In this document: one piece after another, positions 1 to 5,165 of the stretch
Layout of the letters: every line of letters starts with the position of its first letter
How positions within the stretch are numbered: position 1 is the first letter of the stretch
Assembly (NCBI GenBank): GCA_902495085.1
Contig: CABUWA010000138.1
Span: 1-5,165 of the forward strand
DNA: 5,165 nucleotides
Reading direction: 5' to 3'
DNA from: an uncultured Collinsella sp.
GTDB taxonomy: Bacteria; Actinomycetota; Coriobacteriia; Coriobacteriales; Coriobacteriaceae
Notes under the pieces: generated by a model
What the model was told of the DNA's origin: nothing
What the model saw: the letters and a program-made list of their open reading frames with translations, nothing else
Database searches by the model: none
Translations under genes and position numbers: made by a program

Positions 1-1024
1 CGATGCTCAGGCACTCGCGATCTCTGATGCCGATATCAAGGTGCACATCGGCACCGACCTTACCCGCGGCCTGGGCGCCGGCGCCAACCCCGAGGTTGGC
101 CGCAAGGCTGCCGATGAGTCCCGCGACGACATTGCCGAGGCGCTTGCTGGCGCCGACATGGTGTTCATCACCTGCGGCGAGGGCGGTGGCACCGGTACCG
201 GCGCTGCTCCCATCGTTGCCGATATCGCGATGAACGAGGTCGGTGCACTGACCGTCGCCGTCGTGACCAAGCCCTTCACCTTCGAGGGCCGCAAGCGCAA
301 GAAGAGCGCCGAGGAGGGCATTAAGACCCTCTCCGATTGCGTCGACACCATGATTGTCATCCCTAACGATAAGCTGCTCGACATCGCCGAGAAGAAGACC
401 ACCATGCTCGAGGCCTTCGCGATTGCCGATGGCGTCCTTTCCCAGGGCACCCAGGGCATCACCGACCTCATCACCGTCCCCGGTATCATCAACCTGGACT
501 TCGCCGATGTTAAGACCATCATGAAGCAGGCCGGTACCGCCATGATGGGTATCGGTACCTCTTCTGGGGATACCCGTGCCGTCGACGCAGCCCAGCAGGC
601 CATCTCCAGCCCGCTGCTCGAGAGCTCCATCGATGGTGCCACACGCGTGCTGCTCTCCATCGCCGGTTCCAAGGACCTGGGCATCCAGGAGATCAGTGAC
701 GCCGCCGACGTTGTCGCCAACGCCGTCGACCCCGAGGCCAACATCATCTTCGGTACCGTTGTCGACGAGTCCCTGGGCGATCAGGTGCGTATCACCGTCA
801 TCGCTACGGGCTTCTCCGACTCCAACGTCAACCGTCAGGACGAGCTCTTTGCCGCTCAGCAGTCTCAGAGCAAGGCCGCTGCTTCCGCTGAGCCGCAGCG
901 CACCGCTCCGGCCACCAGCCCGGCTCAGGCCGCTCCGACCCGCAACGTCGGTGGCACCGAGCTTCCTAACTTCGGCAACGATCAGTTCGAGCTTCCCGAC
1001 TTCCTGAAGCGCGGTAGCTTCTAA
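1..1024 (+). CDS. ftsZ: Cell division protein FtsZ, 5'-truncated by the window edge
   Basis: FtsZ is the tubulin-like GTPase that polymerises at mid-cell into the Z ring and recruits the divisome. The reading frame is open from base 2, starting DAQALAIS, which matches the family's conserved NTDAQAL segment. About 45-50 N-terminal residues therefore lie outside the window, and 340 residues are visible. Seen in order (window residue numbers): GLGAGANPEVG (23-33); the tubulin signature GGGTGTG that binds GTP phosphates (61-67, bases 182-202); the T7 synergy loop NLDFAD (164-169, bases 491-508), whose acidic residues complete the GTPase site of the neighbouring subunit; the C-terminal tubulin-like domain to about residue 275; a short Ala/Gln/Pro/Ser-rich linker; and the conserved tail peptide ELPDFLKRGSF that binds partners such as FtsA or SepF. 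No key residue is missing. A strong terminator follows 27 bases after the stop, so ftsZ is probably the last gene of its own transcript. Confidence 0.98.
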   Translation, partial: DAQALAISDADIKVHIGTDLTRGLGAGANPEVGRKAADESRDDIAEALAGADMVFITCGEGGGTGTGAAPIVADIAMNEVGALTVAVVTKPFTFEGRKRKKSAEEGIKTLSDCVDTMIVIPNDKLLDIAEKKTTMLEAFAIADGVLSQGTQGITDLITVPGIINLDFADVKTIMKQAGTAMMGIGTSSGDTRAVDAAQQAISSPLLESSIDGATRVLLSIAGSKDLGIQEISDAADVVANAVDPEANIIFGTVVDESLGDQVRITVIATGFSDSNVNRQDELFAAQQSQSKAAASAEPQRTAPATSPAQAAPTRNVGGTELPNFGNDQFELPDFLKRGSF

Positions 1025-1051
1025 GTCGTTCTTTGCATTGTTGTGCACAGG

Positions 1052-1079
1052 GGCGTGTCCGTATGGACGCGCCTTTTTT
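1052..1079 (+). terminator. Intrinsic (rho-independent) terminator after ftsZ
   Basis: A 9-bp stem (GGCGTGTCC 1052-1060 with GGACGCGCC 1065-1073, one G-U wobble) with a 4-nt loop GTAT is followed directly by six T residues (1074-1079). This is a textbook intrinsic terminator. It should end the ftsZ transcript and separates ftsZ from the pgeF-pst operon, which implies a promoter between 1080 and 1234. Confidence 0.92.
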
Positions 1080-1111
1080 ATTTCGACTTTGTAAACTAGA
1101 ACCTCCAATCT

Positions 1112-1129
1112 CTTTACGTTCCCTTTACG
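1112..1129 (+). promoter_or_regulatory. Putative Pho box: tandem CTTTACG repeat, 11-bp period
   Basis: Two identical heptamers, CTTTACG at 1112-1118 and 1123-1129, are separated by TTCC, giving an 11-bp period (one helical turn). Known PhoB boxes are two 7-bp direct repeats with a 4-bp spacer, and known Bacillus PhoP boxes are TTAACA-like hexamers about 5 bp apart. TTTACG-N5-TTTACG matches this architecture and resembles the PhoP sequence. It lies upstream of an operon encoding the Pst phosphate transporter, the classic target of this regulator family. Repeat, spacing and context are seen. Binding by a PhoB/PhoP-like regulator under phosphate starvation is inferred. Confidence 0.55.
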
Positions 1130-1169
1130 ATTGCCTCCAGCGCAGCAGGTATCCTTTTAGAGAAGTATG

Positions 1170-1206
1170 ACAGCCGTATAAACGCGGGCTGTAGCGGCGA
1201 TGCCGC
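1170..1206 (+). promoter_or_regulatory. Two adjacent inverted repeats in the pgeF leader
   Basis: ACAGCC (1170-1175) pairs with GGCTGT (1187-1192) across an 11-nt loop that contains TATAAA. Immediately after it, GCGGC (1194-1198) pairs with GCCGC (1202-1206) across a 3-nt loop. The first could be an operator spanning the candidate -10 or an RNA hairpin. The second could be a short 5' leader hairpin about 15 nt before the ribosome binding site. No T-run follows either, so they are not terminators, and no known riboswitch is recognised. Confidence 0.3.
1177..1182 (+). promoter_or_regulatory. Candidate -10 element (TATAAA) for the pgeF-pst operon
   Basis: TATAAA matches five of six positions of the TATAAT consensus and lies 52 bases before the pgeF ATG, in a leader that must contain a promoter because a terminator precedes it. 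No good -35 hexamer sits 16-18 bp upstream (the nearest is TTTTAG at 1155-1160), as is common for activator-dependent promoters. TATCCT at 1150-1155 is an alternative -10 that lies closer to the tandem repeat. The exact start site cannot be fixed from sequence. Confidence 0.25.
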
Positions 1207-1221
1207 GGTACTTGTGTTATT

Positions 1222-1227
1222 AGGAGG
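1222..1227 (+). promoter_or_regulatory. Ribosome binding site of pgeF
   Basis: A perfect AGGAGG lies 7 nt before the ATG at 1235. It decides the start, because an in-frame GTG at 1214 lies upstream of this site and would read through it. It may serve as the main ribosome entry site for pstS too, since pstS overlaps the end of pgeF and has no clear site of its own. Confidence 0.9.
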
Positions 1228-1234
1228 CTTTAGT

Positions 1235-2035
1235 ATGGCAGCACGTGCGGACAACGTTTCGCGTGTCGACCATGATGGAGTTACGTTGGTGGAAGGCGCG
1301 ACATCCGATGTTCGCTTTGCCTTCACCGAGCGCGCCGGTGGTGTTTCCGAAGATGCGTACTCCTCACTCAACTTGGGCTCGCATGTTGGCGATGACCCCT
1401 TTGCTGTTCAAGAAAATCGTCGTCGCGCGCTCGAGGCTATGGGTGCCGCCGAGTGCGAGCACAACCTGCTCGTTCCCAATCAGGTCCATGGTGACCATAT
1501 CGTAGCGGTGACCTCGAACGGCGCCGATGACCTTGAGGACGTTCGCGAGCAGATTGCCGAGGGCTGCGATGCCATCGTCTGTACGGCGCATAACGTGCCC
1601 GTGCTGCTCTGCTTTGCCGACTGCGTTCCCGTGGTGCTGGTGGCCCCTGGCGGATTTGCCGTGGTGCACTCCGGTTGGAAGGGCACGATTGCACGTATTT
1701 CCGCCAAGGCGTGCCAGGCGCTTTGCGATGCTGCCGGCTGCGATGCGAGCGACGTTTCCGCCTATATCGGCCCCCATATCTTGGGTGACGAATATGAGGT
1801 ATCCCAGGAACTCATGGATCGCTTTGCCGCCGAGTTCTCGTGCGTCGATGCGAGCACCTCTCGCATGCTCGATCTTTCCGCTGCCATTTGTGAGGCGCTG
1901 GTAGATGTCGGTGTCGACGCGGATAATATCGTGGATACCCAGCTTTCGACCGTGCGTCAGAACGACCGCTTTTATTCCTACCGTAACGAGGACGGCACCT
2001 GTGGGCGCCATGCTGCGATCGGCGTGATGCTATGA
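1235..2035 (+). CDS. pgeF: PgeF/YlmD/YfiH-family (LACC1-like, formerly 'laccase domain') protein
   Basis: A cytoplasmic single-domain enzyme of 266 residues, within the usual 240-280 for the family. The family hallmark is a His-Cys-His metal site, and all three are visible: H85 in NQVHGD, C130 in FADCVP, and H145 in VHSGWKG. Other family blocks are SLNLGSHVGDD (44-54) followed by ENRRR, IGPHILGDEYEV (178-189), and the C-terminal FYSYRNEDGTCGR (247-258). Relatives (YlmD, human LACC1) act on purine nucleosides, with phosphate-dependent phosphorolysis and adenosine deamination. E. coli YfiH/PgeF helps keep wrong amino acids out of the peptidoglycan precursor. 'Polyphenol oxidase' labels for this family are considered doubtful. 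The gene commonly follows ftsZ in Gram-positive division clusters, but here a terminator separates them and it overlaps pstS by four bases, as first gene of the pst operon. Which activity matters in this organism cannot be told from sequence. Confidence 0.93.
   Translation: MAARADNVSRVDHDGVTLVEGATSDVRFAFTERAGGVSEDAYSSLNLGSHVGDDPFAVQENRRRALEAMGAAECEHNLLVPNQVHGDHIVAVTSNGADDLEDVREQIAEGCDAIVCTAHNVPVLLCFADCVPVVLVAPGGFAVVHSGWKGTIARISAKACQALCDAAGCDASDVSAYIGPHILGDEYEVSQELMDRFAAEFSCVDASTSRMLDLSAAICEALVDVGVDADNIVDTQLSTVRQNDRFYSYRNEDGTCGRHAAIGVML
2032..2035 (+). other. ATGA stop/start overlap coupling pgeF to pstS
   Basis: The pgeF stop TGA (2033-2035) and pstS start ATG (2032-2034) share ATGA. The 20 bases before the pstS ATG show no AGGAGG-like sequence, so pstS translation probably depends on ribosomes finishing pgeF (termination-reinitiation). 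The overlap is seen; the coupling is inferred. Confidence 0.75.
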
Positions 2036-2868
2036 GAAAGATCGTATCGGTCCTGAGCGCCGCTGTGCTTACGCTTACGCTGTGCGCCTGTTCTTCGGGA
2101 TCTTCTACCTCTTCCATTACCGTCGCTGGCTCCACGACCGGCCTTCCTATCGCCGAGATTGCGGCCGAGGGCTTTAAGGAGGAGACCGGCATCGACGTGC
2201 TCGTTTCCGGTTTGGGTTCTTCCGCTGGCATCGAGGCCGTCAGCGCCGGCACGGCCGATATCGCCAGCTCCTCCCGTGGACTCAATGCCGACGAACAGGA
2301 TCTGGGCCTGACTCCCATCGTCATTGCCCACGACGGTATCGCGGTCATCGTGAACGACGATAACCCGGTCGATAACCTCTCGACCGAGCAGCTCCGCGAT
2401 ATTTACGCCGGCAAGATCACCAACTGGAAAGAAGTCGGTGGCGAGGACCTGAGGATTCAGGTTATCAACCGAGATGAGGCGTCCGGCACGCGTGAGGCCT
2501 TTCGCACCATCGTGATGGACGGCACCCCGTTCGATCGCCGCTCGGCCGTTCTTTCGGGCACGGGCCAGGTGCGCGACGTGGTATCTCGTTCGCGCGGTGC
2601 CATTGGCTACATTTCGCTGGGCTTCGTCGATAGCCTCAACGCCAAGACCTCGGTCAAGGCCGTCTCGGTCAATCATGTTGAGGCGTCCGAGAAGACGGTC
2701 GTGAGCGGCGGCTATCCCATCTCGCGCGACCTTTACTTCTTTGTTAAGGGTGCGCCTTCGCAGCAGGCGCAGGATTACATCGACTACGTGACGTCCGAAA
2801 AGATGGACAAGCAGATTCGCGAGGCGGGCTTTATCCCCGTCACCAACGACGAGAAGGGGAGTGAGTAG
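2032..2868 (+). CDS. pstS: Phosphate ABC transporter, phosphate-binding lipoprotein PstS
   Basis: PstS captures inorganic phosphate outside the membrane and delivers it to the PstCAB importer. The 278-residue product starts with a lipoprotein signal peptide: basic MRKI, hydrophobic stretch 4-17, and a lipobox-like LCAC with C20 as the probable lipidated residue (Cys at -2 is slightly unusual), then a Ser/Thr/Gly linker at 21-28. The mature fold shows phosphate-site elements in order: AGSTTG (32-37), SGLGSSAGIEA (59-69), ADIASSSRGL (75-84), INWK-like ITNWKEVGG (129-137), and RDEASGTREAF (147-157), the Arg/Ser-Gly-Thr loop that contacts phosphate. GTGQVRDVV and GAIGYISLGF follow. Length and the SSR loop fit the Gram-positive PstS_2-type group rather than E. 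coli PstS (about 320 residues mature). It overlaps pgeF by 4 nt and ends 1 nt before pstC. Phosphate-starvation control is likely given the repeat upstream of pgeF. Confidence 0.96.
   Translation: MRKIVSVLSAAVLTLTLCACSSGSSTSSITVAGSTTGLPIAEIAAEGFKEETGIDVLVSGLGSSAGIEAVSAGTADIASSSRGLNADEQDLGLTPIVIAHDGIAVIVNDDNPVDNLSTEQLRDIYAGKITNWKEVGGEDLRIQVINRDEASGTREAFRTIVMDGTPFDRRSAVLSGTGQVRDVVSRSRGAIGYISLGFVDSLNAKTSVKAVSVNHVEASEKTVVSGGYPISRDLYFFVKGAPSQQAQDYIDYVTSEKMDKQIREAGFIPVTNDEKGSE
2854..2861 (+). promoter_or_regulatory. Ribosome binding site of pstC
   Basis: AAGGGGAG lies inside the last codons of pstS and 8 nt before the ATG at 2870. This spacing favours ATG 2870 over the in-frame GTG at 2861, which abuts the purine run and leaves no room for ribosome placement. 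Confidence 0.75.
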
Positions 2869-2869
2869 C

Positions 2870-3796
2870 ATGGAAGCACAGGAAAACTCCCAGACTGAGC
2901 AGAATGTTCAGACGCCCAAGAAGCGCGAGCTGGCGCTCGTATCGCGCAGTACCTATATCAAGGAGAAGGCGCTGCAGTGGATCTTCTTTGCCTGCGCGTT
3001 TTTGGCGGTCGTTACCGTCATCCTGATTTTTGTCTTTACCACGTACTCGGCGCTGCCCGTCTTTACTGACATCGGTTTGGCGGACTTCTTTAGCTTTACG
3101 TGGGCGCCCTCTGAGGGCCACTACGGCATCATGTCGCTGCTTGCCGGCTCAGGTCTGGTGACCGTCGGTGCGCTCGCCATGGGCGTGCCGCTAGGTGTGG
3201 GTACGGCCGTATACCTGGTCGAGATCGCCGGCAAGCGCGTGCGCAAGCTCATCAGCCCTGCCGTCGACCTGATGGCCGGCATCCCTTCTATCATCTACGG
3301 CTTTTTCGGCATGATCATCATCCGCCCGTTTATCGCACAACTGACCGGTGGTCTTGGTTTTGGTGCGCTGACGGCGTGGTTCGTGCTTGCCATCATGATC
3401 GTCCCTACCATCACCACGCTCACCATCGATGCTCTCAATTCCATTCCCATGGGCATTCGCGAGGCATCGTATGCCATGGGCGCCACCAAGTGGCAGACCA
3501 TCTATAAGGTCGTGTTACCTGCCGCCAAGCTGGGTATCGTGGATGCCATCGTGCTGGGTATGGGCCGTGCCATCGGCGAGACCATGGCCGTGCTCATGGT
3601 CGTGGGTAACGCCCCGGTTATTCCCGACAGCATTGCGAGCCCCATCTCGACGCTCACGAGCCAGATTGCGCTCGACATGAGCTATTCCTCGGGTCTGCAC
3701 CGCTCGGCGCTGTTCGGCATGGGCGTGGTCCTGTTTATCATCTCCGCTACGCTGGTGGGCATCGTCCGTCTGATTTCCAAGAAGAAGAGGGGGTAG
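2870..3796 (+). CDS. pstC: Phosphate ABC transporter permease PstC
   Basis: One of the two membrane subunits that form the phosphate channel, partnered by PstA and powered by PstB. The product has 308 residues (E. coli PstC has 319). A hydrophilic Gln/Glu- and Lys-rich N-terminal tail (1-36) is followed by six predicted membrane segments at about 37-58, 87-116, 133-152, 164-184, 222-246 and 279-302. The cytoplasmic EAA loop that docks on the ATPase is intact: REASYAMGATKWQ (197-209), ending in VLP at 215-217. The conserved GRAIGET (232-238) follows in the fifth segment. The MAGIPSIIYGFFG block (135-147) is typical of the PstC/PstA pair. The protein ends in a basic KKKRG tail, consistent with a cytoplasmic C terminus. 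It starts 1 nt after pstS and ends 3 nt before pstA. The choice between PstC and PstA rests on gene order and on the fuller EAA loop and N-terminal layout. Confidence 0.95.
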   Translation: MEAQENSQTEQNVQTPKKRELALVSRSTYIKEKALQWIFFACAFLAVVTVILIFVFTTYSALPVFTDIGLADFFSFTWAPSEGHYGIMSLLAGSGLVTVGALAMGVPLGVGTAVYLVEIAGKRVRKLISPAVDLMAGIPSIIYGFFGMIIIRPFIAQLTGGLGFGALTAWFVLAIMIVPTITTLTIDALNSIPMGIREASYAMGATKWQTIYKVVLPAAKLGIVDAIVLGMGRAIGETMAVLMVVGNAPVIPDSIASPISTLTSQIALDMSYSSGLHRSALFGMGVVLFIISATLVGIVRLISKKKRG

Positions 3797-3799
3797 GCT

Positions 3800-4705
3800 A
3801 TGTCCGATTCCGTTGACACGACGGTCGATACGACCTCGTCGCGCGAGCGCATCAAGCGTGCCCTTTCCCACGGCAAGAAGGGCCGCATCAACAAGGACCT
3901 GTCCAACAAGATCATGCTCGGCGTGTTTCGTGCCGCTGCCTACATCACCACGCTGGTGCTGGTCGCTATCATCGCCTACGTGGTCATTAACGGCCTGCCA
4001 CATATCTCGCTCGACTTTATCTTCGGTTGGCCCCAGGGCGTCAACGCCGAGGGCGGAATTTGGCCCACGATCGTCTCGACCGTCTACGTGACGGCGCTCG
4101 CCATGCTTATCTGCACGCCGATCGCTGTGCTGGCAGCCGTCTATCTGGCCGAGTACGCCAAGCAGGGCAAGGTCGTCGAGCTCATTCGCTACGCTGCTGA
4201 CGCTTTGGCCTCGGTGCCCTCCATCGTTATGGGCCTGTTTGGCTACGCCTTGTTTGTCGAGGCCATGGGCCTGGGCCTTTCGATGGTCTCGGCCGCTCTG
4301 GCGCTCGCGCTCTTGATGCTTCCCATCGTCATGCGCACCACCGAAGAGGCCATTCGCGCCGTTCCGCGCTATATCCGTTGGGGCGCGTACGGCCTGGGTG
4401 CCACCAAGTGGCAGGTTGTCTCCAAGATCGTGCTTCCTTCTGCCTTTGGCCGTATTGCCACGGGCATCGTCCTTGCCATCGGCCGTGCCATTGGCGAGAC
4501 CGCGGTGGTGCTCTACACCATGGGCCAGGCCATCAACCTGCCTATTTCGCCGCTCGATTCCGGCCGCCCCATGACGGTTCACCTGTATCTGCTTGCCAAC
4601 GACGGCATCAACATGAACGCAGCCTACGGCACCGCGCTCTTGCTGATGGTGATCATTCTGGCCTTCAACCTGTTTGCGCGCTTCCTGTCGCGCAAGCGTC
4701 GCTAG
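3800..4705 (+). CDS. pstA: Phosphate ABC transporter permease PstA
   Basis: The second channel subunit of the phosphate importer, 301 residues (close to E. coli PstA, 296). The N-terminal tail (1-37) is hydrophilic and basic, followed by six predicted membrane segments at about 38-63, 87-116, 133-154, 158-178, 216-240 and 276-296. Family blocks are ALASVPSIVMGLFGY (135-149), LPIVMRTTEEAIRAVP (174-189), GATKWQ (200-205), VLPSAF (211-216) and GRAIGET (228-234). The EAA loop is altered: where relatives, and PstC here, have R-E-A-A/S-Y, this protein has R193-W194-G195-A196-Y197, so the usual Glu is Trp. The rest of the loop and the Gly at 200 are kept, so the protein is probably functional. Start ATG 3800 is supported by AAGAGGGGG at 3785-3793, 6 nt upstream and inside the end of pstC. 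Confidence 0.95.
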   Translation: MSDSVDTTVDTTSSRERIKRALSHGKKGRINKDLSNKIMLGVFRAAAYITTLVLVAIIAYVVINGLPHISLDFIFGWPQGVNAEGGIWPTIVSTVYVTALAMLICTPIAVLAAVYLAEYAKQGKVVELIRYAADALASVPSIVMGLFGYALFVEAMGLGLSMVSAALALALLMLPIVMRTTEEAIRAVPRYIRWGAYGLGATKWQVVSKIVLPSAFGRIATGIVLAIGRAIGETAVVLYTMGQAINLPISPLDSGRPMTVHLYLLANDGINMNAAYGTALLLMVIILAFNLFARFLSRKRR

Positions 4706-4707
4706 TT

Positions 4708-4713
4708 AAGGAG
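4708..4713 (+). promoter_or_regulatory. Ribosome binding site of pstB
   Basis: AAGGAG lies in the 12-nt gap between the pstA stop and the ATG at 4718. The 4-nt spacing is a little short but usable, and no other in-frame start near this site gives a PstB-like N terminus. Confidence 0.7.
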
Positions 4714-4717
4714 TCCC

Positions 4718-5165
4718 ATGTCCGTTTATCAGTCCGCTCCCGCGTTGGAGCAAGCGGCCATTACGGCCAAGGATTTCAACTTTTGGTACGGTGACTTTCA
4801 TGCGCTGACGGGGCTTGACCTCAACATCGCCAAAAACGCCATCACCTCCTTCATTGGCCCTTCGGGCTGCGGCAAGTCGACGTTTTTGCGCTGCATCAAC
4901 CGCATGAATGACCTGATCGAGGGCACGCGCGTCGAGGGCACCATGACGCTCGACGGCAACGATATCTATGCCGAGGGTGTCGACCCGGTCGACCTCCGTC
5001 GCCGCGTGGGCATGATCTTTCAGCAGCCCAACCCGTTTCCCAAATCCATCTACGAGAATGTCGCCTTTGGCCCTCGTCTGCAGGGCGTGACTAGCAAAAG
5101 CGACCTCGATGACATCGTGGAAGAATCGCTCAAGCGCGCCAACCTCTGGAAAGAGGTATCCAATC
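4718..5165 (+). CDS. pstB: Phosphate ABC transporter ATP-binding protein PstB, 3'-truncated by the window edge
   Basis: The cytoplasmic ATPase of the phosphate importer, which works as a dimer docked on the EAA loops of PstC and PstA. 149 residues are visible of a family length of about 250-260. After a short leader the ABC domain begins at ITAKDFNFWYGDFHAL (15-30). The Walker A motif is GPSGCGKST (47-55), followed by FLRCINRMNDL (56-66), which is characteristic of PstB rather than other ABC ATPases. The Q-loop segment is MIFQQPNPFPKSIYENVAFG (99-118), also PstB-specific. The ABC signature, Walker B and switch histidine lie beyond the right edge, so integrity cannot be judged. It is the fourth gene of the canonical S-C-A-B order. 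A phoU regulator gene often follows pstB, but that region is outside the window. Confidence 0.96.
   Translation, partial: MSVYQSAPALEQAAITAKDFNFWYGDFHALTGLDLNIAKNAITSFIGPSGCGKSTFLRCINRMNDLIEGTRVEGTMTLDGNDIYAEGVDPVDLRRRVGMIFQQPNPFPKSIYENVAFGPRLQGVTSKSDLDDIVEESLKRANLWKEVSN

Noticed and set aside
7..747. Minus-strand open frame of about 246 codons opposite ftsZ
   Set aside because: It is antisense to conserved FtsZ, with Ser/Met/Ala-rich, low-complexity composition typical of a reversed high-GC gene.
1167..1181. Four-codon micro-ORF (ATG to TAA) in the pgeF leader
   Set aside because: It is too short to judge, has only a weak purine stretch before it, and shows no run of regulatory codons suggesting attenuation.
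1214..1234. Upstream GTG start that would add seven residues to PgeF
   Set aside because: The perfect AGGAGG lies downstream of this GTG and is ideally placed for ATG 1235.
1922..1927. GATAAT as a possible internal -10 for pstS inside pgeF
   Set aside because: It matches five of six positions but has no -35-like hexamer at the right distance and is explained by Asp-Asn codons.
1364..2011. Minus-strand open frame of about 215 codons opposite pgeF
   Set aside because: It is antisense to a gene with all family motifs, and no ribosome binding site or recognisable product was seen.
2861..2869. Upstream GTG start for PstC overlapping the pstS stop
   Set aside because: The purine-rich ribosome site abuts this GTG with no spacing but is 8 nt from ATG 2870. 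It is not fully excluded, since it would add only three residues.
1978..2871. Minus-strand open frame of about 297 codons opposite pstS
   Set aside because: It is antisense to an unmistakable PstS, low in recognisable motifs and rich in Arg/Gly/Asp. It is a codon-bias shadow.
3034..3100. Further CTTTAC copies (3034, 3061, 3094) inside pstC
   Set aside because: They encode Phe-Thr in frame, lack the 11-bp tandem layout, and sit mid-gene. They show the heptamer core is not rare, which is why only the tandem pair is called.
3515..4582. Long minus-strand open frame of about 355 codons opposite pstC/pstA
   Set aside because: It lies antisense to two clear permease genes, its product is an Arg/His/Asp/Gly-rich string with no domain or membrane pattern, and high-GC codon bias readily creates such open shadows.

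Overview
The window comes from a high-GC bacterium (roughly 60% G+C by eye) and carries the end of a cell-division gene followed by a phosphate-transport operon. The FtsZ form (tail ending in LPDFLKRGSF), the ftsZ-pgeF adjacency typical of Gram-positive and actinobacterial division clusters, and the lipoprotein PstS of the Gram-positive type suggest an actinobacterial lineage. Coriobacteriia such as Collinsella would fit best. That placement is inference from style and not from a database match.

Layout. Positions 1-1024 hold the 3' part of ftsZ, cut at the left edge. It ends at a clear intrinsic terminator (1052-1079). Positions 1080-1234 are a regulatory leader with two perfect CTTTACG repeats at an 11-bp period, the architecture of a PhoB/PhoP box, followed by weak promoter-like and hairpin elements. 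From 1235 to the right edge there are five tightly packed plus-strand genes. These are pgeF (YlmD/YfiH/LACC1 family, 1235-2035), pstS (2032-2868), pstC (2870-3796), pstA (3800-4705) and pstB (4718 to the edge, truncated). The gaps are -4, +1, +3 and +12 nt, so this reads as one operon.

How they work together. PstS is a lipid-anchored phosphate-binding protein. PstC and PstA form the membrane channel, and PstB is the ATPase that drives high-affinity phosphate import. The unusual part is pgeF. It normally belongs to the division cluster downstream of ftsZ, but here it is the first gene of the pst operon and overlaps pstS by ATGA, with no separate ribosome binding site visible for pstS. The terminator before it and the Pho-box-like repeats upstream suggest that pgeF is transcribed with the phosphate transporter rather than with ftsZ.

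I found no mobile element, CRISPR array, RNA gene or wholly new system. The genes are ordinary families. The points of interest are the pgeF-pst arrangement, the putative Pho box, and an altered EAA loop in PstA.
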